From the NCBI GenBank assembly GCA_029255365.1, contig JAPFQF010000040.1, positions 1 to 64,000 of the forward strand: a stretch of DNA of 64,000 bases. Direction: 5' to 3'. The first letter of the stretch is position 1. Each line of letters begins with the position of its first letter. Positions 16,805 through 23,899 of the stretch are shown here, in pieces. Under the pieces are notes generated by a model. That model ran no database searches. It was not told the origin of the DNA and was given only the letters and a program-made list of their open reading frames with translations. This stretch comes from Candidatus Nitrosopumilus sp. Lineage in GTDB: Archaea; Thermoproteota; Nitrososphaeria; Nitrososphaerales; Nitrosopumilaceae. Position numbers and translations under genes: made by a program.

Positions 16805-17233
16805 ATGGAAATTGATCAAGCACAAGAGCCTGATTATGACTCTGTAAAAATTGACTATGTTGGATTCGTTGATCCGTATGCTGTTGAAGGCATGGTTGTT
16901 CTGAAATCTGACAACGGCAAGGAATTCCATATGAGGGCATTTTCTGGCGAAGTCGCAAAACACATCTCAAGTTTTGGCGAAACCACAGGTGAGGCAGCCC
17001 CGTCAATTTACAAGATGATTGAGGAGATCTGTGAACAAAATGAGATACTTCTAGTCAAAGTCAAAATCTATGAAAGCGGAGAGGTACTGCGTGCCAATCT
17101 GTACTTTACAGGCAGGAAAGACCTTGTACTGAGAAATTACCGCGCTTCAGACGCTATGGCGTTAGGTGCCTTTTACAACATTCCAATTCTTGTTAGGAAA
17201 AATCTTCTAAAAGAAAGCATGGAAGCTGAATAG
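16805..17233 (+). CDS. DUF151 bifunctional-nuclease-family protein
   Basis: 142 residues matching the BFN/DUF151 family: the beta-rich head VVLKSDNGKEFHMRAFSGEVA, the long helix EAAPSIYKMIEEICEQ, and the diagnostic end YRASDAMALGAFYNIPILV. Members have RNase/DNase activity in plants; the archaeal role is unknown. Confidence 0.8.
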   Translation: MEIDQAQEPDYDSVKIDYVGFVDPYAVEGMVVLKSDNGKEFHMRAFSGEVAKHISSFGETTGEAAPSIYKMIEEICEQNEILLVKVKIYESGEVLRANLYFTGRKDLVLRNYRASDAMALGAFYNIPILVRKNLLKESMEAE

Positions 17234-17283
17234 TCCCCTTCTTGATTAGAATTGTTTTTCTTCTAGCGTTCGGATAAAATGCC

Positions 17284-17514
17284 ATGGACGAACAAGAGCA
17301 GCTGATGGACAATCTACTAAACGTTGATCTCGAAATAATTGATGTCATAAGAGAACTGCACCAGAGTAATTGGGATTCCGCATCTCTGAAACAGCAAGTT
17401 GGAGATTTGTTGAAAATTCGAGATGAGATGGTGCAAGAACTGCTGTCACTAAAGGGCGATGATCATTCTTGTGATTGCGGCCATGATCATGCCCATGATC
17501 ATGCCCATGAATAA
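17284..17514 (+). CDS. Helical protein with His/Asp-rich metal-binding tail
   Basis: 76 residues. The first 58 form charged helices; the last 17 are a Cys-His-Asp run (HSCDCGHDHAHDHAHE) that almost certainly binds a soft or transition metal such as copper, nickel or zinc. Lies 50 nt after the DUF151 gene. Its role as a metal store or chaperone is inference. Confidence 0.6.
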   Translation: MDEQEQLMDNLLNVDLEIIDVIRELHQSNWDSASLKQQVGDLLKIRDEMVQELLSLKGDDHSCDCGHDHAHDHAHE

Positions 17515-17721
17515 CTAACTCAACCCTTCAAAAAAGTTATCTGGAAATTTTTTCTTAATTTTAATTATTTCCAATTCGTAATTTTTGATTTTTAATTGGA
17601 TTTCCTCTTCTTCGCCCCCTTGAAGATTTTCTTTCTCTTTTTTCAACTTCTTAATTTGGTTTGACAATGTCTTGTACATTATTGAAAATTCTGGAAAATT
17701 TTCTGGAAGTTCCTCACCCAT
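17515..17721 (-). CDS. Coiled-coil small protein
   Basis: 68 residues from ATG 17721 (MGEELPENFPEFSIMYKTL), followed by a Lys/Glu coiled coil. The open frame extends to 17832, but that part overlaps the divergent secreted-protein gene and lacks protein-like character; a TATA-like AGTATTA lies about 28 nt before 17721. Its stop abuts the stop of the His-rich gene. Confidence 0.5.
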   Translation of the reverse strand: MGEELPENFPEFSIMYKTLSNQIKKLKKEKENLQGGEEEEIQLKIKNYELEIIKIKKKFPDNFFEGLS

Positions 17722-17756
17722 GGTTAGATTAAATACGCATCCCCCTAATACTGGTT

Positions 17757-18149
17757 GTGAAAATTCTGCTGTTTTCTTTACTGGTTCTATCCTCTGGCAT
17801 GAGTTTTGCTTTCGGTGGTCTTGCAACTGCACAGACTCTTTCCGAAGATAAAATTCATTTTGTGGGTGAACAAATTATGATAGTGTCCGATATTTCAAAC
17901 AACCAGGATGCACAACAAACATTTGCATATATTACACAGGTGAGAAACAACGACGACGTTGTAATTTCATTGTCCTGGCTGACTGGTTCCCTTTCTCCCA
18001 GACAATCATTTTCCCCCGCCCAATCTTGGATCCCTGCAGAATCTGGAACATACCACATTCAGGTGTTTGTTTGGGAGAGCATTGACAGTCCGTCAGCTTT
18101 GTCTCCCCCCCTATCAATGACCGTGAATGTCAGCGAACGACAAACATGA
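17757..18149 (+). CDS. Secreted beta-sandwich protein
   Basis: 130 residues, GTG start. A signal peptide (residues 1-25, ending FGGLATAQT) precedes a beta-rich domain (GEQIMIVSDISNNQDAQQTF; SGTYHIQVFVWESIDSP), typical of small thaumarchaeal cell-surface Ig-like proteins. No anchor is seen. Function unknown. Confidence 0.6.
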   Translation: MKILLFSLLVLSSGMSFAFGGLATAQTLSEDKIHFVGEQIMIVSDISNNQDAQQTFAYITQVRNNDDVVISLSWLTGSLSPRQSFSPAQSWIPAESGTYHIQVFVWESIDSPSALSPPLSMTVNVSERQT

Positions 18150-18308
18150 TTAATTAAAACATGCTTCATAATTCGGCAATCTCATCATCTATCAGTATAG
18201 CTTAGAAGGTTGATTAATCATCAGCACTTTTTCTTGTTATTTCTATAGTATATTATCCAATGTAAAAAATCATAACCTTTTTGATGTGACGTGATATCAT
18301 TATGACGT

Positions 18309-18674
18309 ATGGCCAATTTTGAAAAAGTCTACCAGAGGGTTGCATCGCAAATAATTCAAAGATGCCACGGTGCAATCAAAATCACCAAGCACGGAAAAAT
18401 TATCGAAGTGTATGATACCAAACGTCATATTTGGAGTGACGGGTTGGCAGGTCTGATAATTAAAGAAGAATCGCGTAAATCTGGTTTGAAAGATTGGGAG
18501 GTTGCCCGGTGTATCCGGCCTCGGATAATTGCGTCACTTCTTGAGGACAAAAAAGGGCTATTGTCTACACGATTAGCACCGGCTAATGGAAGGAAAGTGC
18601 CTGGGAAAAAAGCGACACAAAGGATACACGCAACATCGAAACCAACTACAAAAAAACCTCACAGTAAAAAGTAA
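18309..18674 (+). CDS. Small protein with Lys-rich tail
   Basis: 121 residues. Residues 1-85 appear folded (FEKVYQRVASQIIQRCHGAI; RPRIIASLLEDKKGL), residues 86-121 are Lys/Pro/Thr-rich and probably disordered, suggesting nucleic-acid contact. ATG 18309; an ATG at 18302 is out of frame. No family recognised. Confidence 0.5.
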   Translation: MANFEKVYQRVASQIIQRCHGAIKITKHGKIIEVYDTKRHIWSDGLAGLIIKEESRKSGLKDWEVARCIRPRIIASLLEDKKGLLSTRLAPANGRKVPGKKATQRIHATSKPTTKKPHSKK

Positions 18675-18680
18675 TGATGA

Positions 18681-18941
18681 TCAATAAACAACTTTTCTGA
18701 TCAAATGGGGCTCTTTTAACATGATGGCGTCGTCCCTGATTGACGACAAATCGACTTGTTTTAGGTTGTGGTTTGTGATTACAATTAACGCCTCACATCT
18801 GGTGCACAATATCGTCTTTCCGTTTGAGCGTCCCTCTCTAACTACGTCTCTTTCCAGCCTGTCTTCCTTTTGGCATGTGGGGCACAGCCTTGGCTCTTTT
18901 AGAATGGTGATTATTTCCTTGATGAAGATTGATTTCCCCAT
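18681..18941 (-). CDS. Zinc-ribbon protein
   Basis: 86 residues with two Cys pairs, LCPTCQ and LCTRCE, spaced 24 residues apart, a classic zinc ribbon. The flanks are charged and helical. It converges on the 18309 gene. Could be a transcription or RNA-associated factor; the partner is unknown. Confidence 0.6.
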   Translation of the reverse strand: MGKSIFIKEIITILKEPRLCPTCQKEDRLERDVVREGRSNGKTILCTRCEALIVITNHNLKQVDLSSIRDDAIMLKEPHLIRKVVY

Positions 18942-19118
18942 GCACTGTGATTTGCAATTGCCACTAAAGAATTGTGGTGTTAATTGGTATCAGCAATCCA
19001 TTTTGAATGTCAAACCGCTTTAATCATTCAAAATTAGATCGAATGGTATTCAGTATATTTCCAATCTAACCAATTAACACTATTCCATGAATTTTCTTGA
19101 AAATATATTTTTGTAAAC

Positions 19119-19259
19119 CTAGATGGCTTTTCTTAACAAATCATTCACTGCTTTAGAATAACTGTATGTCGAATTTTCCTTCTGTATCATTTTAGATTGG
19201 TAGTGTCTGATTTTCTTATCCAGGTCATCCTGAATCATTACTGTTACCCGTTTTGACAT
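19119..19259 (-). CDS. Ribbon-helix-helix (CopG/Arc-like) DNA-binding protein
   Basis: 46 residues: strand SKRVTVMIQDDL, helix 1 DLDKKIRHYQSKMIQ, turn, helix 2 TYSYSKAVNDLLRKAI. A paralogue of the protein at 2508-2654. The ATG at 19259 lies 26 nt after a TATA-like TGAAATTAATACG and 57 nt after the TTGGCAC box, so the gene itself belongs to the 19-31 kb promoter group. It could be the regulator that reads that box, which is inference. Confidence 0.75.
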   Translation of the reverse strand: MSKRVTVMIQDDLDKKIRHYQSKMIQKENSTYSYSKAVNDLLRKAI

Positions 19260-19309
19260 GGTGAAAATTACAATTCATCGTATTAATTTCACAAGTTATT
19301 TTTTTGCTA

Positions 19310-19316
19310 GTGCCAA
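19310..19316 (-). promoter_or_regulatory. TTRNCAC promoter box (single)
   Basis: Minus-strand TTGGCAC followed by TAG; first base 57 nt before the ATG at 19259. No proximal copy 19 bp closer. Confidence 0.6.
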
Positions 19317-19453
19317 TACTGATTTTCAATTGATGTTATTTAATAATTTACAATATTTTACACTTTTTCTTGAAATAAATCATGCTAAATCTTAAATAGT
19401 TATTTGTCTTATACATATTGATGTCGTTAGTTATAAAATCTGGCGATTAGATT

Positions 19454-19547
19454 GCGCTGCCCCACAGAACAAAAAAGGCAATCAGGCGTTTAGACGTTTG
19501 ACCACGAGAGGAAATCTCTCACTGTTCTGTAGTTAGGGGCTTGCGCC
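19454..19547 (+). ncRNA. Candidate structured small RNA
   Basis: No coding frame. Long-range pairing closes the element: ACAGAACA (19464-19471) pairs perfectly with TGTTCTGT (19523-19530), GCCCC (19459-19463) with GGGGC (19536-19540), and GCGC (19454-19457) with GCGC (19543-19546). An inner hairpin GAGAG-GAAAT-CTCTC spans 19506-19520. TATA-like GTTATAAA at 19430-19437 lies about 25 nt before the predicted 5' end, and a T-rich run follows the stem. The local GC is far above that of its flanks. The strand is inferred from the promoter and T-run. I do not recognise it as tRNA, 5S, SRP or RNase P RNA. Confidence 0.55.
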
Positions 19548-19593
19548 TTTAATTTTCTTTAGTTGATCCTGTAATTTTAGAAAAATAAAAAAA

Positions 19594-19953
19594 TTATGGT
19601 GAGAAGCCTTTACCGCTGACACTACTGTCCCAGGCATCTACCATTGGGTTTTGTCTTCTATCAAGTTCTTCCAAGTATCCGTTGGTTTCCCCTGCAGGAA
19701 TGTTAAATGTTGCAGAAACAGTATCCCCAACACTTGCATCGCAGTTTGAAACAACGACTGATCTTCCAAGACTTGACTCACCTACACAACCATAATCCGT
19801 TACAGCGATAACTGATACTTCTTCAGTAACTGAAATTGGAAGTATGTTCCAAGGTGCTACTGTGAAAACTAGTATCACTGAAGTTGCGATAGCCACAATT
19901 GCTAGAAATTTTAGTTGTGGTGTTTTCTTGTTTTTTGTTTGTTGTATTTCCAT
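19594..19953 (-). CDS. Membrane-anchored small extracellular protein
   Basis: 119 residues. A basic head (QQTKNKKTPQLK) precedes one membrane helix (FLAIVAIATSVILVFTVAP), then an exported beta-rich region with two Cys (DYGCVGES; VVVSNCDAS) that may form a disulfide. No family recognised. The promoter carries both TTRNCAC-type boxes, 19 bp apart, with the distal box 59 nt from the ATG. Confidence 0.6.
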   Translation of the reverse strand: MEIQQTKNKKTPQLKFLAIVAIATSVILVFTVAPWNILPISVTEEVSVIAVTDYGCVGESSLGRSVVVSNCDASVGDTVSATFNIPAGETNGYLEELDRRQNPMVDAWDSSVSGKGFSP

Positions 19954-19986
19954 ACTGCATGATTACACATTATGATATTTAATCTA

Positions 19987-20012
19987 GGGCTAACATTTTA
20001 ACTAGTGCTAAT
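19987..20012 (-). promoter_or_regulatory. TTRNCAC promoter box pair
   Basis: Minus-strand distal TTAGCACTAG (heptamer 20006-20012) and proximal TTAGCCC (19987-19993), 19 bp apart; TATA-like ATTAAATATC follows, then the ATG at 19953. Confidence 0.65.
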
Positions 20013-20015
20013 TAT

Positions 20016-20141
20016 TTAGGATATCCAAATTTTTTTGCAATTTTGGCATTCTAAAAACTGAATACTGATATCTCCAATATTTTCCAATTCGGATAACCCG
20101 TATTTCATTGATCCACATGTTGGACATCCGTCATCTATCAT
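20016..20141 (-). CDS. 41-residue zinc-ribbon protein
   Basis: ATG 20141, starting 3 nt after the stop of the PPOX-family gene. Two Cys pairs, GCPTCGS near the start and ECQNCKK near the end, frame a short beta-rich centre, the layout of a minimal zinc ribbon. Third gene of the operon starting at 20689. Confidence 0.65.
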   Translation of the reverse strand: MIDDGCPTCGSMKYGLSELENIGDISIQFLECQNCKKIWIS

Positions 20142-20144
20142 TAG

Positions 20145-20579
20145 TTAAACACCCTTCATTCTTTTTGAATAATCATAATTAAAAATATTTTTCGGTGAAA
20201 TTTCTATTGCTACTTCTGTTTCTGAATTGTTGTTCAAATATTTTGATAATGTTGATTCCTTATCTCCTAAATACTTCTTCATTAAAATTTTAAGAATTTC
20301 TTGCCCTTGATTTTCAATAATTTTTACATTCCCTGTTCCCCGTATACCTTTGTATGGTGGTTTATCAGTAGCTATCTCAAAACCACATTTTGGATTATTT
20401 TGAAGATATGCCACAATTTTTGCTGTTAGTTTTGTTGCACAATATATTTTCCCATTGATCTGTTCATACCATAATGATATGATGCTGGGGGTTCCATCTG
20501 GTTTTACAAAGGCAATTCTTATTGGAATTTTTGAATCTGAAACGAATTGGTCAATTTGGATCCCTTCTACTTGCTGCAC
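20145..20579 (-). CDS. Pyridoxamine-5'-phosphate-oxidase-family flavin-binding protein
   Basis: 144 residues of the split-barrel PPOX type: IPIRIAFVKPDGTPSIISLWYEQINGKIYCAT, then PKCGFEIATDKPPYKGIRGTGNV. Such proteins bind FMN or F420. A GTG at 20579 is preferred because further upstream the frame overlaps the zinc-ribbon gene that ends at 20567. The open frame extends to 20636. Middle gene of an operon under a TTRNCAC box. Confidence 0.72.
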   Translation of the reverse strand: MQQVEGIQIDQFVSDSKIPIRIAFVKPDGTPSIISLWYEQINGKIYCATKLTAKIVAYLQNNPKCGFEIATDKPPYKGIRGTGNVKIIENQGQEILKILMKKYLGDKESTLSKYLNNNSETEVAIEISPKNIFNYDYSKRMKGV

Positions 20580-20689
20580 AGTAAACTCTCCATTTGATTG
20601 ATGATTGTTCTTGTATAACAATAGTCGCAAGGCCATCCGTGAAATTCCTTTCCACAGCCGCTACATCTTTGAGTTTCGAATCTTTTCAC
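20567..20689 (-). CDS. 40-residue zinc-ribbon protein
   Basis: GTG at 20689 lies 25 nt after TATA-like TAATATAG and 57 nt after a TTGGCAC box. The product holds CSGCGKEFHG and CDYCY, two close Cys pairs of a zinc knuckle, and a last Cys near the end. It overlaps the start of the PPOX-family gene by 13 nt. The promoter geometry and Cys pattern make it convincing despite its size. Confidence 0.65.
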   Translation of the reverse strand: MKRFETQRCSGCGKEFHGWPCDYCYTRTIINQMESLLCSK

Positions 20690-20739
20690 GAGTAAAATCC
20701 GCTTTTTCTCTATATTAGGAGCGTCCCTAATTCCCCCTA

Positions 20740-20746
20740 GTGCCAA
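20740..20746 (-). promoter_or_regulatory. TTRNCAC promoter box, equidistant from two divergent starts
   Basis: Minus-strand TTGGCACTAG. It lies 57 nt before the minus-strand GTG 20689 and, by its other edge, 57 nt before the plus-strand ATG 20797, so it may serve both divergent genes. Confidence 0.6.
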
Positions 20747-20796
20747 TGCCGAAAAAATTGCCCGTAGTTAAAATACGAATTTTCTAGAACGCAATC

Positions 20797-21444
20797 ATGA
20801 AAACAATGCTGTTTTTGTTTTTGATAATCCTTGTTTCACTAAGCCCCGCATACGCGCACAAATTAATTAGCCATGATGATGCTCACAGAAATTTTGAATC
20901 TGCCCTTAAAATTCCAGATCATAAAGTATCTTGGGCAATTTATGAAAATTTGGGGGAAAATGAGGCAAAGTTCTACACTTTTGAAGCCGTCAAAGGGGAT
21001 TCATTTTATGCCAGTATTGTTATTCCTAAAATTGAGGGCTTGGAAGAATATTCCCCGACTCTTGTTTTGGTGGGTGATGATAATTCTGGAAAGAAAAAAA
21101 TCAACTATGAAAAAGATTTTCCTGGTGTTGAATTTTATGAGCCATTTGGCCAGATTACATATTGGGAAAGGCAGGAATTTAAAACAGAAATTCCAGCGGA
21201 TGGGACATATTTTCTTGTTGTAATGGATGAAAAAAATCAAAGTGGTAAATACAGTTTAGCTATTGGAACGATTGAGGATTTTTCACTTGTTGATTTTTTT
21301 ACTATTTTACCCAAAGCCTGGATAGACACAAAATTATTTGTAAATGATTATAATTCTATTACAATATCTATTTTGATTTTAATGGGATTTGTTATTGTTC
21401 CAACATTGATAGTATTCAGAAAAAAATTACTGAAGCATAAATAA
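20797..21444 (+). CDS. Secreted protein with C-terminal membrane anchor
   Basis: 215 residues. Signal peptide residues 1-20 (ending SPAYAH), a beta-sandwich region of about 130 residues with a pre-peptidase-C-like strand (ADGTYFLVVMDEKNQSGKYSLAIG), a membrane helix near residues 187-207 and a basic tail. TATA-like GTTAAAATAC lies 26 nt before the ATG. Probably faces outside the cell; function unknown. Confidence 0.65.
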   Translation: MKTMLFLFLIILVSLSPAYAHKLISHDDAHRNFESALKIPDHKVSWAIYENLGENEAKFYTFEAVKGDSFYASIVIPKIEGLEEYSPTLVLVGDDNSGKKKINYEKDFPGVEFYEPFGQITYWERQEFKTEIPADGTYFLVVMDEKNQSGKYSLAIGTIEDFSLVDFFTILPKAWIDTKLFVNDYNSITISILILMGFVIVPTLIVFRKKLLKHK

Positions 21445-21468
21445 ATTATTTTTTATGATTAATTCAAA

Positions 21469-21798
21469 TCAGATTTTACAATTACATCCTTTCTGTTTTA
21501 AAATTTTGATTTGTTTTGACGGTGTGTCTATATACACATCCTGTTTTGATTTGCCTGTTGCATTTTTTGCATCCAATGGACTTTGATGGTTATACCCCCT
21601 GTGTTTCATCTCTTTTACTTGTTCATCATGCCTAAGATACATGGCCTTTAATTTTCCAATCCAACGAATGGTTTCAGGATGTTTAGAATATCCTTTTTTG
21701 TTTTGTGTGATTACAACCCACATGGCATGTAACTCCCGATGCTCACCTAGTAGGTGGTTTCTACATAGTTTTTCAACAGGAATGTCCCAAATCCTCAT
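21469..21798 (-). CDS. Pyrimidine-dimer DNA glycosylase (DenV/T4 endonuclease V family)
   Basis: 109 residues. The head MRIWDIPVEKLCRNHLLGEHRELH aligns with the phage T4 enzyme, including the Arg-Glu pair (here R21-E22, T4 R22-E23) in which the Glu is catalytic. It would nick DNA at UV-induced cyclobutane dimers. The T4 nucleophile is Thr2; here position 2 is Arg, so the nucleophile needs checking. The ATG overlaps the stop of the zinc protein by 4 nt, making a TFB, zinc protein, glycosylase operon. Confidence 0.75.
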   Translation of the reverse strand: MRIWDIPVEKLCRNHLLGEHRELHAMWVVITQNKKGYSKHPETIRWIGKLKAMYLRHDEQVKEMKHRGYNHQSPLDAKNATGKSKQDVYIDTPSKQIKILKQKGCNCKI

Positions 21799-21980
21799 TT
21801 GGCTTTCCTGGATCGTGGCTTTGTTCTTAAAACGGCCTTACAACACATACATCTGGCGTTCTCTGATAATACAAAAATTCCACAGAATGTACATCTTTTT
21901 TGGCCTATCTCATACCTGATTCTGTTGGGAGCCGGTAATGCCTTGTATCGTTCACAAATATTGTTGCATGTTCTACCCAT
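21795..21980 (-). CDS. Small Cys-rich zinc-binding protein
   Basis: 61 residues from ATG 21980 (MGRTCNNIC), overlapping the TFB stop by 8 nt. Cys pairs RCTFCG and RCMCCK form a zinc ribbon; the tail is strongly basic (RTKPRSRKAK). Middle gene of the TFB to glycosylase operon. Likely nucleic-acid associated. Confidence 0.6.
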   Translation of the reverse strand: MGRTCNNICERYKALPAPNRIRYEIGQKRCTFCGIFVLSENARCMCCKAVLRTKPRSRKAK

Positions 21981-22884
21981 TGATTTCACCTCCGATTTTT
22001 TCTTTGATTTCTCTGGACCTATCCCTAATTGTTACTGCACTAATGCCTGAGGCCTTTGAAATTTTCATCTGAGTGATTTTTTCACCATTCATCAATGATG
22101 CGAGATTGATTGCAGCGGCAGCCATCGACATTGGATGTTTACTAGTTGAGACGTTTTTCTTTTCGCAGATAGTTAGTATTTTAAAAGACAATCTTTCCGT
22201 CTTCTCTGATAGTCCCACTGCTTTTGAAACACGCGTGATAAATTCCATTGGGTTGTAAGCCTCAGGATATAATTCCAATTCTTTCATCAGAAATCTGTAC
22301 GCTCGTTGCAAATTCTTTTTCTTCAGGTTTCCAGCATCGGCTATGTCTTGCAGCGTTCTTGGGGTATCGGTTAGCCTGCACGTCATGTACACTGTAGCGC
22401 ATAACATGGATGACGTGGATCTTCCTGCAAGAATTTTCTTTGCAGCGATTTTTCTGAACAAGTATGCTGCCTCTTCCACCACTGATTCAGGTAATGCCAG
22501 TTTTGATCTAATTCCGTCTAATAATGTAAATGCCTTCTGAAATGATTTGACAGAAATAGACGACCTGCTGTTTCTATCCCACATTCTGAGACGATAAAAC
22601 ATCCTGCGATTCTCGATTGACAGTCTTTTGCCTGAAGAATCTTTGTCTTCTGCTTCCATTATCGTGGATAGCCCTCTATCGGACATCTTTAATGATGTCT
22701 TCATGCCTACTCTGGAGCTATTTTTATTATCTTGCCCACTAAACCCGCTGAATTCTGCAGACACGCTAATTATTTTTTCCAAAGAAACGGCTCCGCAATT
22801 GCTGCATGCAATTTCCCCCGTGTCTGTATCGGTAATCATGCTGTTTTTTTTGCAGTTTGTTTGATGAACTAATTCAGTTGACAT
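21973..22884 (-). CDS. tfb: Transcription initiation factor B (TFB) with altered zinc ribbon
   Basis: 303 residues. N-terminal ribbon (second pair CSNCG), B-reader/linker with GLSTIM, then two cyclin-like repeats (about 105-185 and 200-290) ending in the helix-turn-helix SKASGISAVTIRDR. TFB recruits RNA polymerase to the TATA/BRE complex. The first Cys pair of the ribbon is replaced by H-x3-C (HQTNC). ATG 22884 is chosen because it lies 57 nt from the TTAGCAC box and 25 nt from TATA; ATG 22890 is two codons upstream. Confidence 0.88.
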   Translation of the reverse strand: MSTELVHQTNCKKNSMITDTDTGEIACSNCGAVSLEKIISVSAEFSGFSGQDNKNSSRVGMKTSLKMSDRGLSTIMEAEDKDSSGKRLSIENRRMFYRLRMWDRNSRSSISVKSFQKAFTLLDGIRSKLALPESVVEEAAYLFRKIAAKKILAGRSTSSMLCATVYMTCRLTDTPRTLQDIADAGNLKKKNLQRAYRFLMKELELYPEAYNPMEFITRVSKAVGLSEKTERLSFKILTICEKKNVSTSKHPMSMAAAAINLASLMNGEKITQMKISKASGISAVTIRDRSREIKEKIGGEING

Positions 22885-22934
22885 ACTCATATTTCAGGAT
22901 TAAATTATTTAAGATGCCTATATTTTAAAATCTA

Positions 22935-22941
22935 GTGCTAA
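22935..22941 (-). promoter_or_regulatory. TTRNCAC promoter box of the tfb operon
   Basis: Minus-strand TTAGCACTAG, 57 nt before ATG 22884. No clear proximal copy. Confidence 0.65.
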
Positions 22942-22974
22942 TCTGAACCTATGTTGCACCCAGTCACTGTATTT

Positions 22975-22981
22975 TTAGCAC
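22975..22981 (+). promoter_or_regulatory. TTRNCAC promoter box
   Basis: TTAGCACTAGG, 59 nt before the TTG at 23034; TATA-like GCATAAATAG lies between. Confidence 0.6.
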
Positions 22982-23033
22982 TAGGATGTTTTTCCAACTT
23001 TGCATAAATAGTATGAGAATAAAATGTTTACAG

Positions 23034-23393
23034 TTGCCTCACATTGTTCTGAATAAGGAAGTGGATCTTTTCGAATTTTCAAGATCCTTTTTACCCTATT
23101 TCCAAAAATCGCCGCTGATAAAAATTTCAAACATCTATGTTGAAAACAACGGGCTCACTGCATTATTACGAGTGGTTGTAATTGATGAATTGCATCAAGA
23201 ATTTTTTATTCAAATTTCTACTGGAACAAAAAAAACAACTATCCGACTGCTGCCTCTCACTGATCCTGAAAAAACGGATTCTGTGAAGAGATCCATATCT
23301 TTAGTTTATTGCCAACTGCAGAAATTTGATTCCAGTCTTGTTGTTACAAAATCAAACCTTTGGGAATATGTTAACATGGAAATTTCACCATGA
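23034..23393 (+). CDS. Soluble protein, unknown, first of an operon with an SRPBCC protein
   Basis: 119 residues from a TTG at 23034. An ATG at 22986 is in frame but lies upstream of the apparent TATA box (centre about 23006), so the later start fits the transcript. Alpha/beta, with LPYFQKSPLIKISNIYVENNG. No family recognised. Its stop overlaps the next ATG by 4 nt. Confidence 0.55.
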   Translation: MPHIVLNKEVDLFEFSRSFLPYFQKSPLIKISNIYVENNGLTALLRVVVIDELHQEFFIQISTGTKKTTIRLLPLTDPEKTDSVKRSISLVYCQLQKFDSSLVVTKSNLWEYVNMEISP

Positions 23394-23839
23394 CCACGTT
23401 CAATTTATCTGGAAATTCATCGCTAAATCGCGAACTAGTTTTTAAAATCAACACAGATGTGAAGAATTTTCAACATATAATGCCGAATTATTTCAAGTCA
23501 CTGGATATTGTTAGTGATGATGAAACCGGAATAGTTGTTTTAGAAAAAATAAATTTTTTAGGATCATCTGTGAAAGTTAAAACAAAGCATCTTATCATTC
23601 CTCCAAACATCCACAAAGTCACTATGTTGAACGGCCTGTTGAAAGGAACTTCTTTTACTGAGCGCTACGAACCTACTTCATATGGTACATTGATTTCTAT
23701 ATCTGTAAATTTAGAAATAAACGGCCCTCTGAAGTTTATTCCGTTTGTCGGTAGAATTCTTAGAAGAAAAATGAGTTCAGTGATGGCTGAATTCATTAAT
23801 TGTGCAGAAAAATATTCTGCCCAGAACGGCTTGCCATAA
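23390..23839 (+). CDS. SRPBCC (START/polyketide-cyclase-like) protein
   Basis: 149 residues with the SRPBCC pattern: a first strand followed by VFKINTDVKNFQHIMPNYFKSL, then long antiparallel strands and a C-terminal helix (RRKMSSVMAEFINCAEKY). The fold binds hydrophobic ligands; proteins of this class accompany FAD oxidoreductases and SDR enzymes in bacterial light-induced clusters. A similar protein is at 34410. Translationally coupled to the preceding gene. Confidence 0.65.
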   Translation: MTTFNLSGNSSLNRELVFKINTDVKNFQHIMPNYFKSLDIVSDDETGIVVLEKINFLGSSVKVKTKHLIIPPNIHKVTMLNGLLKGTSFTERYEPTSYGTLISISVNLEINGPLKFIPFVGRILRRKMSSVMAEFINCAEKYSAQNGLP

Positions 23840-23841
23840 AG

Positions 23842-23867
23842 TTAGCACTATTTTGATTGGTTAGCAC
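23842..23867 (+). promoter_or_regulatory. TTRNCAC promoter box pair
   Basis: TTAGCACTA (23842) and TTAGCACCT (23861), 19 bp apart, then TATA TATATATAAT centred 26 nt before ATG 23900. The distal box is 58 nt from the start. Confidence 0.75.
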
Positions 23868-23899
23868 CTGTATATATAATATTTTTTGGCAAGACCTAC

